Positions 23,501 to 33,293 of a stretch of 64,000 nucleotides of DNA are shown one piece after another (position 1 is the stretch's first letter; each line of letters opens with the position of its first letter). Both the position numbers and the translations under genes were made by a program. Origin of the DNA: Dendrobium chrysotoxum (Eukaryota > Streptophyta > Magnoliopsida > Asparagales > Orchidaceae); contig CM034304.1 of NCBI GenBank assembly GCA_019925795.1, forward strand, positions 3,411,471 through 3,475,470, written 5' to 3'. Below the pieces are notes generated by a model that saw nothing but the letters and a program-made list of their open reading frames with translations, made no database searches and was not told where the DNA came from.

Positions 23501-25249
23501 AGGTTTTAAGGTTTAATGAAGGTTTAATTTGATTAGGTTGATTAAGGGGCTTAATGATCTCAAAAGTCAGTGAAAATTTTTTTTAAGGCTGAGAGTGTCT
23601 CTATGTTCAAATGTTCAAAATTTCAAGTCAATTGGAATTGTATCCTAATTATTAGAATTTTTCTAAGTTTTCTAAATGAATCCTTAATTGTTGTCCTTAA
23701 TGACACTAGCTTAATTGGGTTCTAATCAAAGTCTCTAACCCTTAACATAACATATACATGATATGTACACATATAAACACAATCAATCCTAAATCTAAGA
23801 GAGCCTTAAACTAAGTGGTGTGTGTATGTCCTTAAGCATGCAAAGATTTATACTAATTAAATATTCTTAATTAGACTAATGAATGATTATATCATAATCA
23901 TTCATTAGCACTCCCACATGATTTCTATTCAAATATGTTGATCTATATTTAAAATTTCATAGTAGATCTCTCAACCTAAAATATTTAAGTATTTATGTAT
24001 ATATTTCAAAATAATTTAAAATACACTTAATCTATACATGGAATTATATATAGATATAGGTTTTAAATTAAGAATACTTAAGATATGATTAGGGTGATTT
24101 TAATATCTAATTGAGAGATCTACTGATCTACTAAGATCATTTGAAAATAAGTTTTTAATTTTCAAAATAATTGGCTTAATATTTAATTAGATATTAATTA
24201 AATATTAAAATAATTAAGTAATTAAAATAAGTTAAAATTAATCAAGTTTTGATCTCTGAATTTGATTTCAAATTAAAGTGCTTAATTTTCTAAAAAATTT
24301 GATATATTATATTTAATTTTCTAATTTAAGATGAATTTATTGTGAATTTTTGAAGTTTAAATCAATTAAAATAGATTTTCAAATAATTTTAAATTAATTA
24401 AAGACTAAAAATAATTTTTAAAAAAAATCAGTTAATTTAAAACTTAAGAATTTTTTGTAATTCTAAAATTATTTAAATATATGTATATATATACATGTAT
24501 ATATTAATTTTCAAAAGTATTTAAATTATTAATCACTAATTAAATATTAATTAATGATTAAATAATTACTTAATTAAAATATAAAATATAATTTAAACTG
24601 ATTTAATTTTAAAATTAGATTAACTTAAAAATAATTAATTAATTATGGGATATTAATTAATTAAATCAATGAATATTAATTAATTATTAAATTATTAAAA
24701 TATTATAAATTATTTAAATAATATTAAATAATTTAATGAGATTTCCTTTAAATGATTAAATATTTTCAAGATTAATAAAAAATTTAAAATTAATGAGATA
24801 TTAATTAATTATTTAAATACTTAATTAGAATATTAAATGATATTTAAATATTTTAATTTATTTTAAAATTTTAAAATATTTAAAATAATCTTTAAACTTT
24901 TCTAATTAAAAAAAATTAAAATTAATATTAATTAAAATATTAAATAATTTAATATTAATTAATATTATAAAGAATTTAATATTAATTAAAATATTAAATA
25001 ATATAATATTAATTAAAAATTTTAAAATTATTTAATATTAATTAGAATTATAAACTCTTTAATATTAATTAAAGTATTTAATAGTTTAATATTAATTAAA
25101 ATTAATATTAAGTTTTAAAATTGATTAATTAAATTTAAAATAGTTAATATTATATATATAAATATACAAATTAAATAAAGAAATTAATTTCTATTTTTGT
25201 TTTTTTTTATTTAAAATGACTTTAAAAAAAAATAAATCATTTTAAAACA
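20516..25249. other. Probable remainder of gypsy LTR, non-coding, AT-rich
   Basis: No coding region supported. From about 22430 the sequence is increasingly AT-rich, and 24130-25220 is almost only A/T with ATTAATTAA and TTTAAAATT tracts. The partner sequence on the right is lost in the gap, so LTR membership is inferred from position only. The short ORFs at 21120 and 22390 have no recognisable domain. Confidence 0.5.
23876..23908. repeat. Perfect 15-bp hairpin
   Basis: Arms CTAATGAATGATTAT and ATAATCATTCATTAG are exact reverse complements around the loop ATC. It stands alone in AT-rich sequence; role unknown. Confidence 0.85.
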
Positions 25250-25700
25250 TTTAACGGCGACGGTGCCGGCGGGAGCCACGTGGCAGACCCCTGTTCGCCC
25301 ACCCAAACCGCGATAATGATTGGGCTAACATGGACGACGGTGCGGTGGCGGTCAGACACGCGTCACTCGCTGGGTCGTTCATGCGGTTTTACTTAACTGA
25401 GTTAGCAGCGGCCCAGAGCCGTTCGATCTTCCGCGCGACTGAAACAACGGTTCCGATCAGCTCCTGCGGTTTGATCTCACGGAAAGAGATCAAACGGCGG
25501 AGAATCGATCCCGTTGTTCCGAATCAACGAACGCGATTACGCCGGACGGAATACTGAACCGTCAGATCAAGCGCGTTGTTGAACTGGACCATGGAATGGT
25601 GAGATCTGGGCCGTTGATCTATGAATCAACGGCCCAGATGGCGCCCAGATAACGCTCAGCTCAGGCGTACGTAAATCGAGCCCTAGGATGCATTTTCGAG
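25250..25700. promoter_or_regulatory. GC-rich, CpG-rich island with G-box and inverted repeats
   Basis: Abrupt change from about 1 kb of almost pure A/T to GC-rich DNA. It contains the 10-bp palindrome GCCACGTGGC (25275-25284, G-box core CACGTG), a stem GTTTGATCTC/GAGATCAAAC (25469-25478 and 25486-25495), and an exact 15-bp stem (25604-25618 and 25625-25639, arm ATCTGGGCCGTTGAT). The ORF at 25330-25557 has no family resemblance. It could be the regulatory part of the gypsy LTR. Inference. Confidence 0.45.
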
Positions 25701-26859
25701 CTCGTTTGTTCGATCCGATAGACCAAAACGGTTAAAATTTTAAACCTATATTCTTGATACGAACAGAAACCATGTGGAGCTCTTTTTAAAGTTTAATATT
25801 CGCTTTAAACCAAACTATTTAACCTAGTGTAATCTAGACTAGGGTTAAGGATTTAAGCGAAACTAACCGTGGGATTTGGGTGTTTTGAGTTCTCTGAACT
25901 TGTGGATTGTCTACGCTAATAGTTGATGAAAAAATCACGAACTGGCGACATCTGGATCGAGCCCTACGACCTCTTGGATGGAAAATGCTTGAACTCGCCG
26001 GAATTAGGTGGCGGGCGTGACTTGACCGGTTGATTTTGATCGGGAATGAGTGGAAGAGGAGTTTGGAGCTCAAGGAACTCTGTGGGTAGGAGTGGAGGAG
26101 CTGGGAGAGTGAGAGAAGGCTTAGGTTGGAATGAAGCTCTCTTAGGATATTTTCCCCTATTGAGATGTCCTCTGCTTGAATGGGCAGCTAAGATTGCTCT
26201 AGTAGGTTGCTAGGATGGTGCCATCTGTCCAGGGAGTTGTTGGGAGCAGGTGGATTAAAGGACAAGGGTACAAATGAGGTGGAAAGGGGGTTTTATCACC
26301 TTGCAAGCATGTGGAATGGCTAAGAGCCATTTGATCTTGATCAGAGGGCTGGGGAGAACTCTAGGAAGCTTCTAGAGAAGCTTAAAACTGTTAGAGAGAA
26401 ATAAATAGGGGTGAATTAAATTTGAGAGGTCATTTGACCACCTTTGACCTCTCTCAAAGCTTGATTTGACCATTTGACTGGTCCCCATGCCACATGGCAA
26501 CTGAGGTGGCATGGGAGAGAAGCTTGGAAGCTGGAATGATAGGTTGGAAGGGTTTAAATAGGATAGGTTGAGTTCAAGGGGTATTTAGACCATGTTTGAC
26601 CATTCTTTAACCCTTTATTGACTTGATTGACTAGTCAACATGCCATGTTGACTGATGAGGTGGCAATGAAGGGTCTTGAATGCTGGTAGGATAGATCAAA
26701 TGATGATTTAATGTCTTAAGGGTTTAAACATATATAGTGTACATTATCACTATAGATTAGAGTTTGATCAAGCTTGGGTCTAGTTGACCAAGTCAACTAA
26801 TAATTGGGTCAAGAGTTCAATCAAGTCTGAATCACTAAAGGAAGTGATCAGAGAAGTTT
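25701..26859. other. Non-coding stretch, gypsy 3' region
   Basis: No gene supported. From about 26430 it gains many TTGAC cores on both strands, leading into the 158-bp repeats. Confidence 0.5.
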
Positions 26860-27500
26860 GAAGGGGTTTGAAGTTAATTTGGAGTTTAATTTAAAATATG
26901 GAACCTTAAGGGTTGAATTGGTCAACCTAGGTTGACTTGGTCAACCAGGTTGACCCAGGGCTAGGGTTTGGGTTGGAATGATTTGAAATGATGAATGGGG
27001 TCTAGTAGAGGTGGTTTCAGGGTTTAAAAGGGTTGTCTAGATTACATGACCTATTTAGGCACTTAATAGGCCTAATGGGTCAACTAGGTTGACTTGGTCA
27101 ACCAGGTTGACCCAGGGTCAGGGAATGGGTCCAACCAGTTCAGAATGATATTCTGAGTCTGTTGATGGTGTTCTCAAGGTCTGAATAGATCATTTGGTCA
27201 AAATGACCTATTTGGGCCCTTAATGGGCCTTTTAGGTCAACCCTGGTTGACTTGATCAACCAAGTGGGTCCAGGGTCTTGAAATGGGTTCAACAGATTTG
27301 AAATGACATTTGGAGACCAATGGAGGTGGTCCCAAGGTCAGAGGATGTCATTTGGTCAAAATGACCTGTTTTGACCCTAAAGGGGCCTTCTAGGTCAACT
27401 AGGTTGACTTGGTCAACCAGGTTGACCCAGGGGCTGGTTCTGGGTTCAATGGATTTGGTTTGACATTTGAAATTTGCTGGAAGTGACTACATTTGATTTG
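26860..27500. repeat. 158-bp tandem repeat rich in TTGAC (W-box) cores
   Basis: Four phases of a unit marked by GTCAACCTAGGTTGACTTGG-like sequence at 26921, 27079, 27236 and 27394 (spacing 158, 157, 158). Three of the four mark segments hold about four TTGAC(C/T) cores within 40 bp in alternating orientation; the third is eroded. Such clusters bind WRKY factors in stress-responsive plant promoters (known for the motif); function here is inference. Confidence 0.8.
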
Positions 27501-27552
27501 GAGCTGATTTGACTAAAGTGACTATTCACACCCCATAGGGGTATTTTAGTCA

Positions 27553-27570
27553 TTTTGGCCCCCCTTCAAC
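27553..27570 (-). other. Candidate polypurine tract / LTR border of the gypsy element
   Basis: On the minus strand GTTGAAGGGGGGCCAAAA is followed directly by TGACTAAAATACCCC, i.e. a purine-rich run before TG. If real, the left LTR is 20012-27552 (about 7.5 kb). The tract is interrupted by CC and no partner LTR start is available, so this is weak. Confidence 0.22.
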
Positions 27571-28009
27571 TAGGGGTCAAACTGAGTCCAATAAAATACA
27601 TTTTATTGCTCAATGAGTCATATTCAATGGTCTGGAAGTGATTTGGAGCTTTGGAGAAAGTTCCAGGATCAAAATCCACTGGGTGATAGGTCCAGTGGCA
27701 TGGACTGTAAATATTTGAAGGTTTTACAGCCTTTGGATTTTAATTCAGTTTCTGGGGTTAGAAATCTCAAAATGAGCTCAAATTTGGAGGGTTACCTCTA
27801 GAGACATGTCACATCAGTGTGGAATTGATATATCTTGAATCAGAGGTCATTTGATAGGGTTTTGAAATGTTCAAAGATTTGCTGAAAAAGGTTTTCAGGA
27901 CTTAGACCTTTGGCCTTGGATTTGAACCTGGAAATCTGGTTTTGAATTGGATTTTGAGCTTGAATGATTGGATTTGAATTAAGTTTAGATTGAATTGAAA
28001 CTTGGATTG

Positions 28010-28380
28010 ATCTAGAAGAATCCTATGGTTTAGAATAGGTCCTAGGGTCTAAGTCAGCTTAAGGGAATCCTAGGGTCTAGAATAGATCCTAGGGACTGGA
28101 GTCTGGAAAGATCCTAGAATCTACACGTCCTAGGGTCTGGGATCTAGAAGAGTCTTAGGATCTAGAATAGATCCTAAAGTCTAGATACTAGGGGGATCCT
28201 AAGTTCTAGAATGATCCTAAGATCTAAAATCTAGGAACGATCCTAAGATCTAGAATAGTCTGGAGATTTGATTGATCTGAGATCAGGATTGATTTGAATC
28301 TGGATTGAACTAAGATCAAATTGATCCTAGGGTCAAGATTAAATCCTAAGGATTGGAAAGATCCTAAGGTCTGGATTGGT
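28010..28380. repeat. Short degenerate repeat, about 20 bp (ATCCTAGGGTCTAGAAT)
   Basis: About fifteen irregular copies of ATCCTA(G/A)G(G/A)TCTAGAAT-like words. No gene potential. It precedes the larger repeats to the right. Confidence 0.65.
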
Positions 28381-28421
28381 CATACTAACCTCATACAAAA
28401 ATGAGGTCAACAAATGGACCC

Positions 28422-28462
28422 CCAATATGTGTAATAGAATATAGTTCTATTGCACATATTGG
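28422..28462. repeat. 18-bp hairpin, one wobble
   Basis: Arm CCAATATGTGTAATAGAA (28422-28439) pairs with TTCTATTGCACATATTGG (28445-28462) around the loop TATAG; the only non-Watson-Crick pair is T-G. It lies between two tandem repeat families. Confidence 0.85.
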
Positions 28463-28546
28463 TATTGACCGAATAGAATGGTCAAGTCTGGAGTTTTGAT
28501 CCTAAGGGAAAAATAAATTTATCCCTGGGGAATCGGGGTTTGAACA

Positions 28547-29898
28547 GATACTAGGGTAGTGCTAGGAAAAGCGTACTCTACCACTAGTGGGTCTGGTCCT
28601 AAAGGGCAGTCTGGGTGATCCTATAGGAAGGAAGAACTCCTAACTATAAAAGATTGAAACTGGATTTGGTTGTAAGGGAAAGGAAATACTAACTATAGAA
28701 GATTGAATTTGAAATTAATCTAAGGAGAGGAGATCCTAGCCCTAGAACATTGAATTTGAAATGATACTAGGGTAGTACTGAGGTAGCGTACTCTACCACT
28801 AGTAGATCTAATCCTAAAGGAAGGGAAATCCTATTCTTAAAGGAAAAAGAAAACTTGAATGATCGTATAGAAAGGAAGAATTCCTAACTACAGAGGATCG
28901 AGTCTAGATTTTATTTTAAGGGAAAAGGAAATCCTAACCTTAGAAAATTGAATTTGAAATGATACTAGGGTAGTGCTGGGGATAGCGTACTCTACCACTA
29001 GTAGATCTTATCCTAAAGGAAAGCATGTCCTAACCCTAAAGGAAAAAAAAAAAGCTTGAATGATCGTATAGAAAGGAAGAATTCCTAACTACAGAGGATC
29101 GAGTCTAGATTTAGTTCTAAAGGAAAGGAAATCCTATCCCTAGAGGATTGAGTTTTGAATTTTGATACTAGGGTAGTGCCACAAATGGCGTACTCTGCCA
29201 CTAGTAGATCTAATCCTAAGGAAAGGAAGGAATGCCTAGCCCTGAGGAAAAGAAAGCTTGATTGAGATTGATTCCAGGACGGTGCCATAGAGGACTTACT
29301 CCATCACTAGGGAGTCTAATTCCAAGGGAAGGAAGAAATGCCTACCCTAAGGAGGAGAGAACTGGATTTTGAAATTAAACTCAGGACGGTGCCATAGAGG
29401 ACTTATTCCATCACTGGGGAATCTAATCCTAAGAGAAGGAGAATGCTTACTCTAAGGAAAAGAGAACTGGATGATCGTATATTAAAGTAGTATTACTTCC
29501 TATAGGAGATCAGGCTTGAAGTTTTGAATTTTGAAACTAGGATAGTGCCGCAAAAGGCGTTATCCATCACTAGTAGATCTAATCCTAAGGAGAGAAAGCA
29601 CGATGACTCATATATGTCCTTAAGGAAAAGAAGACTAAAGGACCCTGAGGGAAGGAAGTATTGCTTCCCGCAGAAGGTCGGATCTGGATTTTAAATCTAG
29701 GATGGTGCCACAGAGGGCGTGCTCCACCACTAGAAGATCTAATCCTAAGGAAAGAAAGCACGATGACTCACATCTGTCCTTAAGGAAAAGAAAACTGGAA
29801 GAAGCTACGATGGTGCCACGAAGGGCGTACTCCACCACTAGCGGGTCTAATCCTAACGAAAGAAAGAATCTTATCCTAAAGGAGAAGATAACTGGAAG
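28547..29898. repeat. Composite tandem repeats of the gypsy 3' region
   Basis: Nine units with the marks GATACTAGGGTAGTGC ... CTACCACTAGTAGATCTA, near 28547, 28761, 28961, 29163, 29277, 29385, 29535, 29697 and 29808, spaced about 110-215 bp and drifting in sequence. Between several of them lie 48-49-bp hairpin units of the type found at 29945-30428, e.g. 28618, 28863, 29062 and 29641. So two repeat types alternate before the hairpin type takes over. Confidence 0.8.
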
Positions 29899-29944
29899 AT
29901 TTTGTAAGAAGGAAGCATTGCTTCACACAGAATCGGATATAGGG

Positions 29945-30428
29945 TGATCATATGTAAAGGAAATTTGCTTTACACAAAGGGTCAGGTCAGGATCATCGTA
30001 TATAGAGGAAACTTGCTCTATACAGAGGATCGGATCTGGAATGATCGTATGTGAAGGAAACTTGCTTCACATAGAGGATCGAATCTGGATGATCGTGTAT
30101 AAAGGAAACTTGCTCTATACAGAAGATCGAGTCCAGGTGATCGTATATAGAGGAAACTTGCTCTATATAGAGGATCAGGTTTGGAAGATCATGTGTAGAG
30201 GAAACTTGCTCTGCGCAGAGGATCGAGTCTGGAATGATCATATGTAGAGGAAACTTGCTCTACATATAAGATCGGGTCTGGATGATCATATACAGAGGAA
30301 ACTTGCTCTATATAGAGGATCGGGTCTGGATGATCATATTTAGAGGAAACTTGCTCTATATAGAGGATTGGGTCTGGAATGATCGTATTTGAAGGAAACT
30401 TGCTTCATATAGAGGATCAAATTTAAAT
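29945..30428. repeat. 48-bp hairpin minisatellite, ten units
   Basis: Ten units starting at 29945, 29994, 30043, 30091, 30139, 30187, 30236, 30284, 30332 and 30381. Layout: GATC(A/G), 9-nt arm, loop GAAACTTG (GAAATTTG in the first), 9-nt complementary arm, GAGGATC, 10-11-nt tail such as GAATCTGGAT. Units 3, 5 and 7 pair 9/9 with different arms (TATGTGAAG, TATATAGAG, TATGTAGAG); unit 6 pairs 7/9 plus two G-T wobbles; the rest pair 8/9. It lies just 3' of gypsy pol, the position of the variable 3' UTR repeats known in Ogre/Tat elements. Confidence 0.93.
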
Positions 30429-30711
30429 TCTGGAATTTGAGGTTTGAATGATTTTTGAATTGATTTTATTTTAAATTTGAAAGTGTTTGACTTTGAAATT
30501 TGATTGAACAAAATTGAATTTAAAGAGTTTTGAATCTGAGATGTGCTTTGAATTTGATTTGAATTATTTTGAATTTGAGGAATTTGAATTTAAAAGTTGA
30601 TTTGATTTTGATTCATCTTGAATTTGATTTCGGATTTTGAAAAACTTGGACAAAATTGAGCTGAATAGATTCAAAATTTGAAAATTTTATTGATTCGAAA
30701 TTCGAGCTACA
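30429..30711. other. Low-complexity TTTGAATTTGA stretch
   Basis: AT-rich degenerate repeats of TTTGAATTTGA-like words between the hairpin array and the gypsy pol end. No gene seen. Confidence 0.6.
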
Positions 30712-31253
30712 TCAAGCATAGTATTTTTCAGGAATCGCCCGTTTACAGGAAGCATTGGGTGATCTCCTTTGCAATCCACTAGCTGATACGAGCCTCCTTC
30801 GTAAACTGTTTCCACTACGAAGGGTCCTTCCCAGGTTGGTTCAAAGGCCTCCGAAGAACCAAGACCAAGTCGCCTACTCGGAAGGTTCTAGGTCGCACTA
30901 ACTTATCATGAGCTTGAACCATTCTGGCTTTATAAAGTTCTAGATTTTGCTGGGCTTAGAGACGACGTTCTTCAAGACCCTCAAGTTCTTCAAGTCGGAG
31001 TTGTGCATTCTGTTCTGTTGTGATCTGATTCTGGACTGCAGTTCTGAGCGAAGGGATTTGAATTTCCAGAGGGAGTACAGCCTCAGACCCATACACTAGT
31101 GCAAACGGTGTGGATTGGGTCGGGGTTCGATATGTGGTCCTGTAGGCCCACAAATCTTCCACTAACCTCTCATCCCACTGATGTTTATTATCATTCATGG
31201 TCTTTTTGATGATTTATACCAGGGTTTTATTGAATGTCTCAGCCAATCCATTG
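30712..31253 (-). pseudogene. pol: Gypsy integrase, 3' part (after the copia insert)
   Basis: C-terminal part of integrase: the segment with the third catalytic residue (glutamate) starts right at the insertion point, followed by HQWDERLVEDLWAYRTTYRT and TPFALVYGSEAVLPLEI (31198-31060) and a GPY/F-type end with WEGPFVVETVYEGGSYQL (about 30810). There are stops near 31213 and at 30956, and a missing A near 30730 alters the last residues. It is in frame with the 5' part at 43071-43821 when the insert and one target duplicate are disregarded. Confidence 0.9.
31249..31253. repeat. Target site duplication CATTG, left
   Basis: CATTG directly before the copia C LTR start TGAAAG; repeated at 43071-43075 after the LTR end GCAACA. 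Confidence 0.95.
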
Positions 31254-31639
31254 TGAAAGTTCGATAGGGATGTTAAGCCCTAGTGAACTAGTCCCGAGGC
31301 TAACCATGAGGGGGGTGAATTGGTTATTTAAAAATTTCACGATAACTATGAAAATCTTTTTATAACGTGCAGCGAAAATAAATTAAAACAACGATAAAAA
31401 GATCAACCACAGATATTCACCCAAGCAGTTAATATCAGAAAAAATTAAAGTGCAGAATTGAATCAGAAAAGCAAACCAGATTTTATAGTGGTTCGGTCAA
31501 CTTGACCTACGTCCACTCCCCGGAGCCTCCCCTCCGGGTATTGCACTAAATAGAAGTGTCTCTCCTTTTGCTCCCATAGCAAGGAGGAGAAGCCTGTACA
31601 AAAATCTCCTTTTCACCACACTGTGAGGCAGAGAACCCG

Positions 31640-31800
31640 ACCTCCTTTCGCTTCCTCCTGAAGCAGGCAGAGAACCTTCAAACTCCTTTCACTTCCTCCT
31701 GAAGCAGGCAGAGAACCTATGAACTCCTTTCGCTTCCTCTTGAAGAAGGCAGAGAACCTACGAACTCCTTTTGCTTCCACCTGAAGCGGGCAGAGAACCC
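31640..31800. repeat. 41-bp tandem repeat in LTR, four units
   Basis: Units GAACTCCTTTCGCTTCCTCC-like, at about 31640, 31681, 31722 and 31763. The other LTR of C also has four (41738-41899). Confidence 0.85.
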
Positions 31801-32071
31801 CGGATCTTCTTGCGAACGATCCTCCCACGACGAACACTGACCAGACGAAAGATGACGAGCGGAGAAGATGACTCTGATCCGTGCTCGGAGCAACCTTAGT
31901 GAATCCCTCACTAACTCCCCCTCACAAGATCTTCTCTCTCTCTCCCAACTCTCTCTCTCTCTCTAGGGTTTCTCAGGGAAGGAAGGCAGCAAAAGATTTT
32001 TCCAAAAATTGGAAAAAGTTCTTTTAAAGGAGGGCTTAAAATTTGCCATAAATCTCAACTGGTCGGCCAAG

Positions 32072-32766
32072 ATCATCCAGGATGATCGGTAGATCATCCA
32101 GGATGATCGGTAGATCATCCTAAACGATCAGTTCAAATTCAGTTGTTTCAGCCTGGACGATCTGGCTCTTCTGGACGATCAGTAGAAAAAGTTGTTCCTA
32201 TCGTCCCGTACGATCCTGCGATCATCCAGGATGATTAGTTCAAATTGAGGGAAATCATCCAGAAGATAGTTCGGGTCATCCAGAGAAATCTGTGCTGGAC
32301 GACCAAAAAATGACTTGATCATCCTGGACGATAGGGTCATCGTCCGGTACAATTAGTTCAAAAAGGCCCCAAATCGTCCTGTACATAGTTCTGGACGTAC
32401 AGCTTAAATGCACTAGACGATCAAGATCGTCCGGGACGATCCTGCGATCGTCCAGGATGATATGATCGTATCAACTAAAAATAAATTGCTTTCCTTAATT
32501 ACCAGATTAGATTAGGCATGATTGTACTAGATCATCGGGGATGATACACGTATCGTCCGGGACGATCAGACCAAGTATCTAAAAATAAGAACTTGCCTAA
32601 CTTGATCTGGCGGTTGAGAATTTCTGATTTGGGCATATCGTCCCGTATGATCCGTAGATCGTCCAGCACGATCGGCTCAATCAGACCCTCTTAACTTAGT
32701 CTCCCTAATTAGGGTTTTTGTTTTAACTGGATCGTCCAGGACGATCTGGATATCGTCCAGGACAAT
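32072..32766. repeat. U3 palindrome array, copy C left LTR
   Basis: Same 15-bp motif as in copy B, many copies decayed to ATCATCCAGGATGAT. It includes an extra GATCGGTAGATCATCC unit near 32090-32110 and the pair around GATACACGTATCG (32540-32560), both absent from the right LTR. Confidence 0.85.
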
Positions 32767-33018
32767 CTGAACAAATTTTTAACAGAAACTCTAATTCACT
32801 CAATCTCTCTCCCTGAGTGTGTGTGTGCAAGATTACTTAGCTAGGGAATCAGTTACATTACAATTGACTCAATAAAAAGAAAAATCATACATTTGACACA
32901 CTTGGACCCGATCTTGAGTTGGCTTGAGTGGCTCACAGTATTTTGTGCATAAAACAGATTAGCCAAGCAAAACACAATGGAAACATGTTTGTCATCATCA
33001 AAACCAGATTTACAACAA

Positions 33019-33031
33019 TCTCCCCCTTTTT
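33019..33031 (-). other. Polypurine tract, copy C
   Basis: AAAAAGGGGGAGA on the minus strand, one base before the 3' LTR. Confidence 0.93.
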
Positions 33032-33293
33032 GATGATGGCAAACATTTGTAAAGTAGTCTGAAAATAAAAGTAAAATAGGAGATCCAACAAACAAACATT
33101 TTTTAAATTTTCATTTAACAGCTAAAACAATACATGAAACATGACTCTGAAAATAGAAACAGACACGACTACAGCTGACTCCACCTTTTGACATCACAAA
33201 AAGGAGGAGCGAAAAACATAACACGGAAATAAAACATAAAATAAAACATACATAGAACAACAACACGACAGAAAACTAAAACTGAGGCGGATC

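Larger units (their letters stand above)
31254..33017 (-). repeat. 3' LTR, copy C
   Basis: 1764 bp; minus strand starts TGTTGTAAATC and ends GAACTTTCA. It has four 41-bp units (31640-31800, against two in A and B), the TATA-like TTTAAAAG near 32021, and a U3 palindrome array at 32072-32766 with one unit more than the partner LTR near 32100. Confidence 0.95.

Noticed and set aside
25330..25557. 75-codon plus-strand ORF in the GC-rich island
   Set aside because: No recognisable domain, and it overlaps the inverted repeats; open frame explained by base composition.
27552..27570. Firm inner border of the gypsy left LTR
   Set aside because: The purine tract is interrupted and the partner LTR start is not in the window; kept only as a weak candidate.
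29945..30428. CRISPR array
   Set aside because: Regular spacing but no unique spacers: the whole unit is repeated, and the genome is a plant.
20516..30711. Host genes between the gypsy LTR and pol
   Set aside because: Only short ORFs without domains, AT-rich filler and tandem repeats; no exon-like series found on either strand.
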